Source: Tissierella sp. P1 (lineage in GTDB: Bacteria > Bacillota > Clostridia > Tissierellales > Tissierellaceae). Taken from it: a stretch of DNA of 64,000 bases. Location: contig NZ_NPMN01000016.1 in the NCBI RefSeq assembly GCF_002266425.1, forward strand, positions 1-64,000, written 5' to 3'. Below are positions 9,548 through 19,611 of this stretch, piece after piece. Position numbers and translations under genes: made by a program. Under the pieces are notes generated by a model. It was not told the DNA's origin, made no database searches, and worked only from the letters and a program-made list of their open reading frames with translations. Within the stretch, counting starts at the first letter, position 1; each line of letters begins with the position of its first letter.

Positions 9548-9645
9548 AATTCACATCCCTTTCTAAGATATCAAGATTTAGTTTTAGGTTATTTAATATT
9601 ATTAACTTTATTGAGATTATATATTACAGAAATAAAGGATAACTA

Positions 9646-9676
9646 TTGACATTGACGTAACGTAAAGGTGTATAGT
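9646..9676 (+). promoter_or_regulatory. MerR-type promoter with operator in a 19-bp spacer
   Basis: TTGACA (9646-9651) and TATAGT (9671-9676) are 19 bases apart, the overlong spacer typical of promoters activated by MerR-family twisting. The spacer holds a dyad centred on one A, TTGACGT-A-ACGTAAA (9652-9666), with 6 of 7 arm positions symmetric. It sits directly before the MerR/TipAS gene, so autoregulation is the simple reading. Confidence 0.75.
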
Positions 9677-9699
9677 AAACTTGTAAGGAGGTGAATGAA

Positions 9700-10461
9700 A
9701 TGGAATATACAGTGCAAAGGTTGGCTAATCTAGCAGGAATTAGCAGTAGAACACTTAGATATTATGATGAGATAGGAATTCTTAAGCCGGCAAGAATTAA
9801 TTCATCAGGATATCGAATATATAGTAATAAAGAAGTTGATAGATTACAACAGATATTATTCTATAGAGAATTAGATATGGATTTAGAGAGTATAAAAAAG
9901 ATAGTGACATCAGTTTCTTTTGACGAATCCTCTGCACTTATACAACATCGTGAAAAACTCCTTCAAAAAAGAAATCAAATAGATTTGTTAATAGCTAATG
10001 TAGAGAAGACTATAGCATTAAAAGAAGGGAGAATTAAAATGAGTGATAAAGAAAAGTTTGAAGGTTTTAAACAAAAAATGATTAGTGATAATGAAGAGAG
10101 GTTTGGAAAAGAAGCTAGAGAGAAATATGGAGATGAGCAAGTAGATAAATCAAATAAAATGCTAAGAAACATGACTGAAGAACAATATAAAGAGTTACAG
10201 AAACTTGGTTCTAATGTGATAGAGACATTAAAATTAGCATATGATACTAAGAATCCAGGAGGAGAACTAGCACAAAAAGCAGTAGATTTACATCGTCAGT
10301 GGCTAAGTTATTTCTGGGATTCTTATACTAAAGAAGCACATGCTAATCTTGCTCAAATGTATGTTGAGGATGAAAGATTTAAAGAATATTATGATAAGGA
10401 GCAGCCAGGGCTAGCGGAATTTTTAAGAGATGCAGTTTCTATCTATGCTAATATGATTTAA
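9700..10461 (+). CDS. MerR-family regulator with TipAS antibiotic-recognition domain
   Basis: N-terminal MerR winged helix (VQRLANLAGISSRTLRYYDE, then GYRIYSNKEVDRLQQI), a coiled dimerisation helix about residues 75-110, and a C-terminal TipAS domain (about residues 130-250; WLSYFWDSYTKEAHANLAQMY). TipAS domains wrap around peptide antibiotics such as thiostrepton-type compounds, and related MtaN/TipA regulators control multidrug efflux. ATG at 9700 is preferred because AAGGAGG ends 8-9 bases upstream; the GTG at 9691 overlaps that site. The ABC transporter that follows after a terminator could be a target, but no second MerR operator is evident before it. Confidence 0.9.
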   Translation: MEYTVQRLANLAGISSRTLRYYDEIGILKPARINSSGYRIYSNKEVDRLQQILFYRELDMDLESIKKIVTSVSFDESSALIQHREKLLQKRNQIDLLIANVEKTIALKEGRIKMSDKEKFEGFKQKMISDNEERFGKEAREKYGDEQVDKSNKMLRNMTEEQYKELQKLGSNVIETLKLAYDTKNPGGELAQKAVDLHRQWLSYFWDSYTKEAHANLAQMYVEDERFKEYYDKEQPGLAEFLRDAVSIYANMI

Positions 10462-10474
10462 AATAATAAGATGA

Positions 10475-10510
10475 AAAAAGCGATTATTTAAATTAATCGC
10501 TTTTTCTTTT
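10475..10510 (+). terminator. terminator after the MerR/TipAS gene
   Basis: Stem AAAAAGCGATTA with TAATCGCTTTTT (10475-10486 and 10494-10505) and a 7-base loop, running into TTTTTCTTTT. Confidence 0.88.
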
Positions 10511-10630
10511 GCAAATTATGGTTAACATATTAGTAAAATATGATAAACTCTATATTATAAATATCTTTATTATTAAATCTAGTATTTTAAAAATAAAAAA
10601 TATACATCATTAGTTAAGGAGTAGACAAAG

Positions 10631-11335
10631 ATGGAAAAATATATTGAATTTCAAAATGTAAGAAAATTATATCAAATGGGAGAAGTGAAAATAGAAGCTC
10701 TATCTGGAGCAAATTTTTCCATTGACAAAGGGGAGTTTGTTGTTATAGCAGGAGCTAGTGGGGCAGGAAAAAGCACAATACTAAATATATTGGGAGGTAT
10801 GGATACAGCAACATCTGGAAAGGTCGTAGTAGATAAAAGAGAAATAAGTTCTTTTTCAAATAAGGAACTTATAACCTATAGAAGACATGATATAGGTTTT
10901 GTATTTCAGTTTTATAATCTAGTTCAAAATTTAACAGCTATTGAAAATGTAGAACTTGCAACTCAAATATGTAATAATCCTTTAAATACAGAAGAAGTAT
11001 TAGATGCAGTAGGATTAAATGACAGGAAGAAAAACTTTCCTGCCCAGTTATCAGGAGGTGAACAGCAGAGAGTGGCTATTGCACGGGCATTGGCTAAAAA
11101 CCCGAAGCTACTTTTATGTGATGAACCAACGGGAGCATTAGACTATAATACAGGAAAGTCTATATTAAAACTTCTACAAGATACTTGTAGAGAGAGAGGG
11201 ATGACCGTAGTCGTGATAACTCATAACTTAGCTATAACTCCAATGGGAGATAAAGTTATAAGAGTTAAAAATGGTATGATAGAAAGTCAAACCATAAATA
11301 GCAATCCTATTTCAGTAGAAAGGATTGAATGGTAG
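10631..11335 (+). CDS. ABC transporter ATP-binding protein (MacB/LolD type)
   Basis: 234 residues with Walker [10 protein letters not shown] (about residues 41-49), Q-loop FVFQFYNLV, signature [15 protein letters not shown], Walker [13 protein letters not shown] and the switch His in VVITHN. The EPTGALD form is typical of LolD/MacB/FtsE ATPases that pair with FtsX-like permeases. The next gene, overlapping the last seven bases, is exactly such a permease. MacB-type pumps act mechanically on extracytoplasmic substrates such as peptides, lipids or antibiotics; the substrate here is unknown. Confidence 0.93.
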   Translation: MEKYIEFQNVRKLYQMGEVKIEALSGANFSIDKGEFVVIAGASGAGKSTILNILGGMDTATSGKVVVDKREISSFSNKELITYRRHDIGFVFQFYNLVQNLTAIENVELATQICNNPLNTEEVLDAVGLNDRKKNFPAQLSGGEQQRVAIARALAKNPKLLLCDEPTGALDYNTGKSILKLLQDTCRERGMTVVVITHNLAITPMGDKVIRVKNGMIESQTINSNPISVERIEW

Positions 11336-14300
11336 TGAAAAAAACTGCACTAACAAAAGATGTTTTAAGGGATATCAAAAAGTCATTAGGTAGATTTATA
11401 TCTATTGTAGCAATTATAGCTTTGGGAGTGGCATTTTTTTCAGGCGTTAAAATTGCTCCAGAAGATATGGAATATACAGCTGATAAATATTATGATGAGT
11501 ACAATTTAATGGATATAAGAGTAGTGTCAACTTTAGGTTTAACTAAAGATGATCTAAGTGAAATAAGTAAAATTAAAGGTGTAAAAGAAAGCTTTGGAAC
11601 CTACACTATTGATGCATTGGCAGAATATAAGGAGAAAGAAGTTGTACTCAGAGTACATGGATTTTCATCGGAACAACAGATAAATGGTGTGAAATTAGTA
11701 AAGGGAAGGTTGCCGGAGAAATCTAATGAATGTGTAATTGAAGCAGGGAAAGAGAATTTCTTGAGAGTACCTATAGGCTCTAAAATCAAACTATTTTCTG
11801 GAAAAGAAGAACCTTTATCTGATAGTCTAAAAAATACTGAATTTATAGTAGTAGGTGCTGTTCAGACTCCATACTATTTATCCTTCGAAAAAGGCAGCAG
11901 TAATATTGGGAATGGGCAAGTAAGAGATTTCATTATGATTCCTCAAGAAAACTTTATATTAGATATATATACAGATATATATATTACTGTGGAAGGTGCC
12001 AGGGAACTGAATTCATATAAAGATGAATATTTTGATGTAATCAATCCAATTACAGATAAGGTAAAGGAACTAGCCAAAGATAGAGAACAAATAAGATATA
12101 GAGAAATTTTATCAGAGGCAGAAGACAAGATAACAGAAGGTAAAAAAGAATACTTTGATGAAAAAGCTAAAGCTGAAAGAAAAATTAATGGAAGCTTTAG
12201 AGGAAATAGAGAATGCTAAAAAAGACATAGGTAATGGTGAAAAAGAACTTAAAGATAATGAAAGGAAGTTTAATTTATCTATTAAAGAAGGTAAAGAAAA
12301 GATTGAATTAGCAGAAAAGGAATTATTAATAGGGGAAGAGGAGTACAGAAAAGGGCTCGAAGCTTTTAATGAAAAAAAATCATTAGCTGAAGAAGGTTTC
12401 AAAAAAGCTGAAGAAGAAATAAAAAAAGGAGAGGAAAGTATAACTCTATTAGAAGGAAAGATAGCACAAATTAATGATGCTCTAAAAAATCCTTTATTGC
12501 CAAAGGAAGAAAAGGAAAAACTAAACATAGATTTACAAACTACATTGGGGATTTTAGCTAAGACGAAAGAAGCTGTAGATAATGGAAAGAAAGATTTGGC
12601 TAAAAATAAAAAGGAACTTATAAAAGGTGAGGAAGAACTTAATCAAAGTAAAAATTTATTAGCTTCTTCAAGGGGAAAATTAGAGAATGAAAAGTTAAAT
12701 CTTATAAAAGGTGAAAAAGAAGGGCTTTTAGAGATTAAAAAGGCTAAAGAAAAATTAGATAAAGGAAAAATAGATTTGGCAAAGGGAGAAAAAGAATATA
12801 ATGATTCAAAGGAAAAAGTAGACGAAGAATTAAGAAAGGCATGGGAAAAAATTGAGGATGGAGAAAAAGAGATAAAGAAAATTGAAAAGGGGAAATGGTA
12901 TGTATTAAATAGAAAATCTCATTATTCATATGTAGATTATGGTGGGGCTGCGGATCGTATTGATGCCATATCTAAAGTATTTCCAGTTTTCTTTGCTTTG
13001 GTTGCGGCATTAGTATGTTTGACTACTATGACGAGGATGGTAGATGAGCAAAGGATAAATATAGGAACTTTAAAGGCTTTAGGTTATGGGAGATGGGATA
13101 TAGCCTTTAAATACATCTTTTATGCTTTAGCCGCAACAATATTAGGATGTATAATAGGAATTGGAATAGGATATACATTATTTCCAACTGTTATTTTCAA
13201 TGCCTATGGAATAATGTATATATTACCATCTATAACTCTTAGATTTAATGTAAGTTTAGCCACTTTTATATCTTTAGGGGCTATAGGATTGACTACTACT
13301 ACTGCATTTCTTGCTTGTAATAATGAGTTAAGAGAAAATCCAGCATCTCTAATGAGGCCAAAGGCTCCGAAGTTAGGGAAAAGAATACTCCTTGAAAATA
13401 TACCTTTCATTTGGAACAGATTTAACTTTAGTTATAAAGTAACTATTAGAAATATATTTCGATATAAAAGACGATTTTTTATGACTGTATTTGGAATAGC
13501 AGGTTGTACTGCTTTAATGCTTACAGCATTTGGAATAAGAGATTCTATTAAAACTGTAGTAGATAGGCAATATGGAGTGTTATTTACCTATGATATGACT
13601 GTAGGATTAGAAACTGAGGGGATAAAACATCTAGAGAATAATGATAAGATAAAGTCTTATGAACTTATTTCAAAGGAAAGTGGAGCTCTAGATTCAGGTA
13701 GCTTAAAAAAAGATATATCAATAATTATCCCAAAGGATATAACAAATATAGATAATTTTATTCATTTGCAAAGACGTAAGGATGAAAAGGAAATTGACAT
13801 AGAAGAAAAGGGAGTGGTAATTACCGAGCAGGTGAGTAAAAGCCTAAATGTAGATATAGGAGATGAAATAACCCTAATTAACAATGAAGATGATAAGGCT
13901 AAAGTAAGAATAACTGGGATTACAGAAAACTATACATTTAATTATGTATATTTATCTCCCAATTATTATGATGAAATATTTCAAAAAGAAGTAAAATTCA
14001 ATGAAGCTATTGGAATTCTATCTGATACTTCTAAAGAATTTGAAGATAAATTATCAAGAGAATTGATAAAAAAAGAAGGCATTTCTAGTGTTAGTTTTAA
14101 TACTTCAATTAAGGAAAATTTTGAAGATACTATTAAAAGTTTAAACTATGTAGTTTTAGTTATGATTATTTCCGCTGGAGCTTTAGCTTTTGTAGTTTTA
14201 TATAATTTAACTAATGTCAATATATCTGAAAGAATAAGAGAAATTGCAACTATAAAGGTTTTAGGATTTTATGATAATGAGGTATCAGTATATATCTATA

Positions 14301-14542
14301 GAGAAAACACAATATTGACTATTATTGGAGCTTTAGCAGGTCTCGTTATGGGAATATTTTTGCATAAGTTTATAATGACAACAGTTGAAATGGAAAATAT
14401 AATGTTTGGATTAAAATTAGAATTAAAAAGCTATATTTTCTCAATACTATTAACCTTAATTTTTGCAATTCTTGTAAATCTTGCAATGTATTATAAACTT
14501 AAGAATGTAGAGATGGTAGAATCATTAAAATCTGTGGATTAG
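11329..14542 (+). CDS. large FtsX-like ABC permease with a long coiled-coil insert (frameshifted)
   Basis: About 1,070 residues when read through. Transmembrane helix 1 lies near residues 20-40, followed by an extracytoplasmic MacB-like domain, then a Lys/Glu-rich coiled coil of about 240 residues with repeated motifs of the KGEKEL/KAEEEIKKGEE kind. Two FtsX domains come next (core helices near SKVFPVFFALVAALVCLTTM and the C-terminal LNYVVLVMIISAGALAFVV). The frame breaks in the A-run at 12180-12184; with one A fewer, KAERK continues as LMEALEEIENAKKD. The coiled coil would project outside the membrane, as in other Gram-positive giant permeases. The ATG overlaps the end of the ATPase gene, indicating translational coupling. 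Export or remodelling of a cell-surface substrate is likely; the identity is not visible. Confidence 0.88.
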
Positions 14543-14592
14543 AAATGTTTACTAGGATATAATAAATAAATTAACTGAGAAAGGAGACTATT

Positions 14593-15420
14593 ATGGCAAA
14601 TTGCAACAATTGTCCATCCAAAAGTTCCTGTTCAAAACCTAAGGATGGCTGTATGATAGAGAACAATCCATTAAATAAGATAAATAAAGTAATAGGTGTA
14701 ATGAGTGGAAAAGGTGGAGTGGGAAAATCTACTGTATCTGTTTTAATAGCTAAGGAATTGAGGAAAAAAGGGTACAAGGTAGGAATCCTTGATGCTGATA
14801 TTACAGGGCCAAGTATTCCAAGATTACTTGATATTAAAGATGCAGAGGTAGAATCTACGGAGAATTTTCTTTATCCAGTAGAGACTGAGGATGGGATTAA
14901 AGTTATGTCCTTTAATTTACTGATGGAAGATGAAAATCAACCTGTTATATGGAGAGGACCGATTATTTCAACGACTGTTAGACAGTTTTGGACAGATGTA
15001 TTATGGGAGGAATTAGATTATCTTATTATTGATATGCCACCAGGAACAGGAGATGTAGCATTGACTGTAATGGATTCAATACCAATTAATGGACTGATAA
15101 TGGTATCAATACCCCAAGATATGGTTTCAATGATAGTAGCAAAGGCAGTAAATATGGCTAGGAAAATGAATATAAGCATAATAGGTGTTATACAAAATAT
15201 GAGTTATGTCTTATGTCCAAATTGTAATGAAAAGATAAAAATATATGATACAGAAAATATAAATGAATTTTTAGAAGATATGAATCTAAAGCTTCTGGGA
15301 GAGATTCCTATGGTCAAGGAAATAAGCAATATTTCTAATAATAGCTACGAAGATTCAGATAAAATTATAGATAAAATTTTTAATCCAATATTGGAAAATA
15401 TTATAAAATCTATAGAATAA
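14593..15420 (+). CDS. Mrp/NBP35-family Fe-S cluster carrier ATPase
   Basis: 275 residues. Deviant Walker A GKGGVGKST at about 39-47, switch motifs DADITGPS and DMPPGTGD, and a conserved CPNC pair near residue 204 that bridges a labile 4Fe-4S cluster between subunits in Mrp/ApbC proteins. The N-terminus carries four more Cys (residues 4, 7, 13, 20), as in eukaryotic NBP35 and many clostridial homologues. It probably loads Fe-S clusters onto apo-enzymes in the cytosol. It stands alone after an AGGAG site and is followed by a strong terminator. Confidence 0.92.
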   Translation: MANCNNCPSKSSCSKPKDGCMIENNPLNKINKVIGVMSGKGGVGKSTVSVLIAKELRKKGYKVGILDADITGPSIPRLLDIKDAEVESTENFLYPVETEDGIKVMSFNLLMEDENQPVIWRGPIISTTVRQFWTDVLWEELDYLIIDMPPGTGDVALTVMDSIPINGLIMVSIPQDMVSMIVAKAVNMARKMNISIIGVIQNMSYVLCPNCNEKIKIYDTENINEFLEDMNLKLLGEIPMVKEISNISNNSYEDSDKIIDKIFNPILENIIKSIE

Positions 15421-15437
15421 AAACAACAGAAAAGATT

Positions 15438-15485
15438 AGCCCTTAATGGAAAGATAATAATTATACCATTAAGGGCTTTAGAATT
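15438..15485 (+). terminator. terminator after the Mrp gene
   Basis: Perfect 12-bp stem AGCCCTTAATGG with CCATTAAGGGCT (15438-15449 and 15466-15477), 16-base loop, then TTTAGAATTT. Confidence 0.8.
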
Positions 15486-15543
15486 TATATTTTGGAGTTA
15501 AACTTTGATAAAAAATAAACTTACAGAATAGTCTAAATATTCG

Positions 15544-15572
15544 TTTACTTTAATGCTTAAATGTAGTATAAT
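15544..15572 (+). promoter_or_regulatory. promoter of the NSS symporter gene
   Basis: TTTACT at 15544-15549, 17-base spacer, perfect TATAAT at 15567-15572, about 50 bases before the start codon. Confidence 0.55.
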
Positions 15573-15621
15573 CATTTAAACTCATAAATATAATATAAAA
15601 AAATATTAAAGGAGGGATATT

Positions 15622-16992
15622 ATGGACAACAAGGTTAAAAGCCAAGAAGAAAGAGGATCGTGGGGATCAAGTTTTGGTTTTATTATGGCGGCAGCAGGTT
15701 CAGCAGTAGGACTAGGCAATTTATGGAAGTTTCCATATTTAGCAGGTAAAAATGGTGGTGCCGTGTTTGTCGTGGTATATCTACTGATAGTTGTATTAGT
15801 AGGATTTACTATGATGCTAGGAGAAATGATCATAGGAAGAAAAACAAACCTTGACCCTTATGGAGCATACAAAAAGCTAAATAAAAACTGGGGTTTTCTA
15901 GGTTTCATCGGAATTTTAACTGCATTTTTAATTTTGTCTTATTATAGTGTAGTTGGTGGTTGGGTTATTAAATATATTGTTGCAACTTTATTAGGAAGTA
16001 TAGCATCAGATAAGGCTACATATTTTACTGGATTCACTGGAGCATCTGTAGAGCCTCTAATATATCATGGAATATTTATGTTACTAACTGTAGCCATAGT
16101 TTTTAAAGGTATATCCGCGGGAATCGAAAAGGCAAGTAAAGTGATGATGCCAGCATTATTTGTTATGCTTATTATAGTAGCTGTAAGATCTATAACTCTT
16201 GATGGAGCCTCAGCAGGACTTTCTTATTATTTAAAGCCTGATTTTAGCAAATTTAATGCAAGGGTTTTAGTTGATGCTTTAGGGCAGGTATTCTTCTCAT
16301 TATCATTAGGTATGGGCGCGCTGATTACCTATGGTAGTTATCTAAAAGGTGATGAAAATTTAGAGAAAAATGCTTTAATAATACCTGGACTTGATACGGC
16401 AGTAGCACTATTAGCAGGTTTTGCTGTTCTTCCAGCAGTGTTTGCTTTTGGATTTGAACCAGGTCAAGGTCCTGGACTTATGTTTGTAACATTGCCGGCA
16501 GTATTTGAAGCTATGCCTTTAGGAACCGTATTTGGGGTGATTTTCTTTGTATTAGTCTTCTTTGCAGCTCTTACGTCTTCTATTTCACTGCTAGAAGTAG
16601 CTGTATCATATGGAATTGATCAGCGTAAATGGTCTAGGAATAAGGCTGTAACCATATTTGCATCTCTTATGTTTATAATTGGCATATTTGCTTCTTTATC
16701 CATGGGGCCTATGGCTGATTTTCATATTCCATTATTCAATAAAGGAGTTTTTGATACTTTAGACTTCTTTACATCTAATATATTAATGCCTGTAGGTGGA
16801 TTTTTAATGGCAATATTCATAGGATATATTTGGGGTGTAGATGAGGCTATTGCTGAGGTGAAGAAGAGCCCAGGAGTAAGCTTTAAGCTTGAAAAATTCT
16901 GGACTATACTCATCAAGTATGTAGCACCAGTCGCCATATTTATAGTATTACTAAGTTCTCTGGGTTTGTTAGATAGATTTTTAGGTAATTAA
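15622..16992 (+). CDS. neurotransmitter:sodium symporter (NSS/SNF) family transporter
   Basis: 456 residues with about 12 hydrophobic helices and the LeuT-fold hallmark in helix 1, GSAVGLGNLWKFPYLA, whose unwound centre binds sodium and substrate. Helix 6 to 8 features (GMGALITYGSYL; LTSSISLLEV) also match. Bacterial members such as LeuT, TnaT and MhsT import amino acids with sodium. Its own promoter and a terminator on each side make it a single-gene unit. The substrate is unknown; aromatic or aliphatic amino acids are the usual ligands. Confidence 0.93.
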   Translation: MDNKVKSQEERGSWGSSFGFIMAAAGSAVGLGNLWKFPYLAGKNGGAVFVVVYLLIVVLVGFTMMLGEMIIGRKTNLDPYGAYKKLNKNWGFLGFIGILTAFLILSYYSVVGGWVIKYIVATLLGSIASDKATYFTGFTGASVEPLIYHGIFMLLTVAIVFKGISAGIEKASKVMMPALFVMLIIVAVRSITLDGASAGLSYYLKPDFSKFNARVLVDALGQVFFSLSLGMGALITYGSYLKGDENLEKNALIIPGLDTAVALLAGFAVLPAVFAFGFEPGQGPGLMFVTLPAVFEAMPLGTVFGVIFFVLVFFAALTSSISLLEVAVSYGIDQRKWSRNKAVTIFASLMFIIGIFASLSMGPMADFHIPLFNKGVFDTLDFFTSNILMPVGGFLMAIFIGYIWGVDEAIAEVKKSPGVSFKLEKFWTILIKYVAPVAIFIVLLSSLGLLDRFLGN

Positions 16993-17010
16993 TTTAGATT
17001 AGGTATATAT

Positions 17011-17048
17011 AAAAAGCTAGAATAAAAGATCCTCTTGTTCTAGCTTTT
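17011..17048. terminator. bidirectional terminator between the symporter and the LysR gene
   Basis: Inverted repeat AAAAGCTAGAA with TTCTAGCTTTT (outer arms 17011-17022 and 17038-17048) between convergent genes, with A-rich and T-rich flanks usable in both directions. Confidence 0.8.
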
Positions 17049-17052
17049 ATAT

Positions 17053-17937
17053 TTATCTAATTGAAATAAAATAGTTAAACCAATCAAGATATTCTTTATG
17101 ATGTAGACTATCTTTTAAAAATACAAAATTAAACTCTCTTTCCACATCAAAGTCTTTTAAATCTATTTTTATAAGACTGCCATCACTAAGCTCTCTTTTA
17201 ACGGCTTCCTTATATAAAAATGTAATTCCTAAATTTTCTATTACTAATTCTTTTATCATGCTCATATTTCCGATTTGAGTTATTTTTTTGAAATTTTTCA
17301 TTGTAATATTATGTTCATATAAAATCTGTTCAAAAATATCTCTTGTTCCAGAACCTTTCTCTCTAAGGATTAACCGCTCCTCAAAAATATCTTGAAAGGA
17401 AATATTTTTGCTTGCAAAAGGATGATTAGGAGAACATACTCCTATAAAAGGTTCAGTAGAAAAAAACATTGAATTATATTCCGACTTATCAAAATGACCT
17501 TCTAATATAGCAAAATCGATTTTTCCATCTCGTAATTTTTCTAGCAGAATTTTCGTGTTGCCAACTTCCATTGTAACGTTGATATGTGGAAAATCAGATA
17601 TTAATTTTATAAGTAAATTAGACATTGTATATTCACCAATAGTTAAAGTTGAACCAAAAGTTATAGGATAATTATTAATTTTAGGAGTGGTCAACATAAG
17701 CCTAAGTCTATCAGAACTTGCTTGCATTGCAAGAGTAAAATTATAGAGTATTTTTCCAGCTTCCGTTAATTCTAGACTTTTGCCAGCGTAGTGGAATAAC
17801 TTTACATTATAATTATCCTCCAAGTATTTAATATGTTGTGATACAGCTGGTTGCGTGATATGCAAAATCTCAGCAGTTTTAGTATAATTTAATACTTTGC
17901 ATAATGTTAGGAAAGTCTTTAATCTAAAATCAATCAT
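17053..17937 (-). CDS. LysR-family regulator, probable controller of yeiH
   Basis: 294 residues. N-terminal winged HTH (FLTLCKVLNYTKTAEILHIT, then QPAVSQHIKYLE), then a periplasmic-binding-type effector domain from about residue 88. Start at 17937 (MIDFRLKTF) because GGAGG lies eight bases upstream and is itself inside the extended reading frame. It is transcribed away from yeiH with a 110-base shared upstream region, the arrangement seen for YeiE/YeiH and CysL-like regulators. It probably controls the divergent exporter in response to a sulfur compound or other anion; that part is inference. Confidence 0.9.
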   Translation of the reverse strand: MIDFRLKTFLTLCKVLNYTKTAEILHITQPAVSQHIKYLEDNYNVKLFHYAGKSLELTEAGKILYNFTLAMQASSDRLRLMLTTPKINNYPITFGSTLTIGEYTMSNLLIKLISDFPHINVTMEVGNTKILLEKLRDGKIDFAILEGHFDKSEYNSMFFSTEPFIGVCSPNHPFASKNISFQDIFEERLILREKGSGTRDIFEQILYEHNITMKNFKKITQIGNMSMIKELVIENLGITFLYKEAVKRELSDGSLIKIDLKDFDVEREFNFVFLKDSLHHKEYLDWFNYFISIR

Positions 17938-17991
17938 TATATCCTCCATATATAAACTTAACTTATTGATATATAATAAATCATAATTTGA

Positions 17992-18029
17992 TTTTATACT
18001 AATGTAGCAATAGAATCAATAGTATAAAA
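17992..18029. promoter_or_regulatory. inverted repeat in the LysR-yeiH divergent region
   Basis: Perfect 10-base arms TTTTATACTA (17992-18001) and TAGTATAAAA (18020-18029) around 18 bases, ending five bases before the yeiH ribosome site. Candidate LysR-type operator or mRNA hairpin controlling yeiH. Confidence 0.45.
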
Positions 18030-18047
18030 TAAAGGGAGGTAAATGAT

Positions 18048-19064
18048 ATGAAGTTTATCAAAAAGTATTCAGCAGGAATTTTATTAACAGTTATTCTAGC
18101 TTATGTATCAATGTTCATTAGTGATCTTATCCCAGGAAAACTCATTAGTGCAGGGGTTTTTTCTTTACTTTTAGGCATGGCAATTAATCCGATTATATCA
18201 AATTATAATATTTTAAATGATGGAATGAGTTTTGTTTCTAAAAAGGTGTTAAGATTAGCTATTATTTTAATGGGCGCAACTCTAAGTTTTTCTCAAGTAT
18301 TTGAAGTTGGAAAGTATTCGCTAATTGTTATGACATTTACGTTATTTGCTGCATTTGCAGGTGGATATTATTTGGGGAAATTATTTAACATGAATTGGAA
18401 GCTTTCTGGGCTTATTTCAGCAGGTACTGGAATATGTGGAGGTTCTGCAGTTGCAGCAATTGCACCCACTATAGATGCAGAGGTAAATGATATCGCCTAT
18501 GCAATTTCTGCTACCTTTATATTTGATATAGTTATGGTGGTATTATTTCCAATAGCAGGAAGGTATTTTGGAATGAGTAATTTAGGGTATGGATTGTGGA
18601 CAGGAACTGCTGTAAATGATACATCATCTGTTGTAGCAGCAGGATATGCATTTTCAGATGCAGCTGGAAACTTTTCATTAATAGTTAAACTTACAAGAAC
18701 ATTATCTATAGTACCCGCAGTATTAGTATTCTCATTTATTAACGAGAGATTAAACTCTAAGTATAATATAAGTAGCACGAAAAAAGAGAAAATTGACCTA
18801 AAAAAGATATTTCCATGGTTTATTGTGATATTTTTGGTTATGGTTGGCGTAAAAAGTCTAGGGATTATCTCTGCTTCAGCTAGTACTAAAATCTCTACTG
18901 TAAGCAAATTTTTTATGGTCATGTCTTTAGGAGCAATTGGATTAAAAACGAACTTTAAAGAAGTATCAAAATCTGGGTTTTTACCAATGTTACATGGCTT
19001 TATTATTTCTCTTCTTGTTGTAGTAGTATCATTTATGGTACAAATGTTTATGGGACAGATTTAA
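18048..19064 (+). CDS. YeiH/UPF0324 family putative sulfate exporter
   Basis: 338 residues with about ten transmembrane helices. Family signatures include SAGTGICGGSAVAAIAPTI and LWTGTAVNDTSSVVAAGY, which are symmetrical in the two halves of YeiH proteins. YeiH is annotated as a sulfate/sulfite exporter by genomic context in other bacteria; direct evidence is limited. The divergently transcribed LysR gene supports a regulated anion or sulfur role. GGGAGG ribosome site nine bases before ATG. Confidence 0.9.
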   Translation: MKFIKKYSAGILLTVILAYVSMFISDLIPGKLISAGVFSLLLGMAINPIISNYNILNDGMSFVSKKVLRLAIILMGATLSFSQVFEVGKYSLIVMTFTLFAAFAGGYYLGKLFNMNWKLSGLISAGTGICGGSAVAAIAPTIDAEVNDIAYAISATFIFDIVMVVLFPIAGRYFGMSNLGYGLWTGTAVNDTSSVVAAGYAFSDAAGNFSLIVKLTRTLSIVPAVLVFSFINERLNSKYNISSTKKEKIDLKKIFPWFIVIFLVMVGVKSLGIISASASTKISTVSKFFMVMSLGAIGLKTNFKEVSKSGFLPMLHGFIISLLVVVVSFMVQMFMGQI

Positions 19065-19102
19065 ATCAATAAACAATTTTTTATATATAAAAAGTAACAT
19101 AA

Positions 19103-19144
19103 AAAACTCCTTTATAGAAAAGATATTATAAAGGAGTTTTAATT
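19103..19144 (+). terminator. terminator after yeiH
   Basis: Perfect 14-bp stem AAAACTCCTTTATA with TATAAAGGAGTTTT (19103-19116 and 19127-19140). Confidence 0.85.
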
Positions 19145-19179
19145 TAGCTTCTAAAATAACGACAATGGAGGTTATAAAA

Positions 19180-19455
19180 ATGTTATTTAATAATATTATC
19201 GAAAAAAGGATTGTTAAAGATGGAGTTCATAGATCTGTATTAGAAATGCCAGCAGATGATTATAATAAGGTATATAATGGACAGTATAGTGAAAAAATAG
19301 CCTTAGAGATTATAAATCATCACTTTGAAAGAAGAGGAGATGATGGAAGACCTACTGATATTCAAATTGAGCATGAGGATAATAGTAATATGGTAAAAAT
19401 TTATGCAAATGTAAATTATTTAGGAAATGATCATACAAGATATGGTAGGAGATAA
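19180..19455 (+). CDS. small conserved-looking hypothetical protein
   Basis: 91 residues, charged and probably cytosolic, with no membrane segment or recognisable motif. The C-terminal half (INHHFERRGDDGRPTDIQIE) is rich in His, Arg and Asp. The ATG at 19180 is chosen because GGAGG lies nine bases upstream; the longer in-frame ATG would contain that site. Flanked by terminators, so an independent small transcript. Function unknown. Confidence 0.65.
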   Translation: MLFNNIIEKRIVKDGVHRSVLEMPADDYNKVYNGQYSEKIALEIINHHFERRGDDGRPTDIQIEHEDNSNMVKIYANVNYLGNDHTRYGRR

Positions 19456-19457
19456 TA

Positions 19458-19492
19458 AATAATGGTACTCATTAAGTTGAGTACCATTATTT
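19458..19492 (+). terminator. terminator after the 91-residue hypothetical gene
   Basis: Perfect 14-base arms AATAATGGTACTCA and TGAGTACCATTATT (19458-19471, 19478-19491) with a 6-base loop. Confidence 0.8.
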
Positions 19493-19611
19493 ATTAGTAT
19501 TCATTTGGCGGAATTAAGTATATTCAATTTAGAATAAATATTGTATAATGAAATAATGGTATTATCTAAATATAATACATTTATTTAACATTATATTATC
19601 GGAGGTCATAA

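Noticed and set aside
12112-12528. 138-codon open frame on the minus strand with hydrophobic Phe/Ser-rich product
   Set aside because: It is the reverse of the Lys/Glu coiled-coil region of the FtsX-like permease (AAA/GAA read as TTT/TTC) and lacks a ribosome site.
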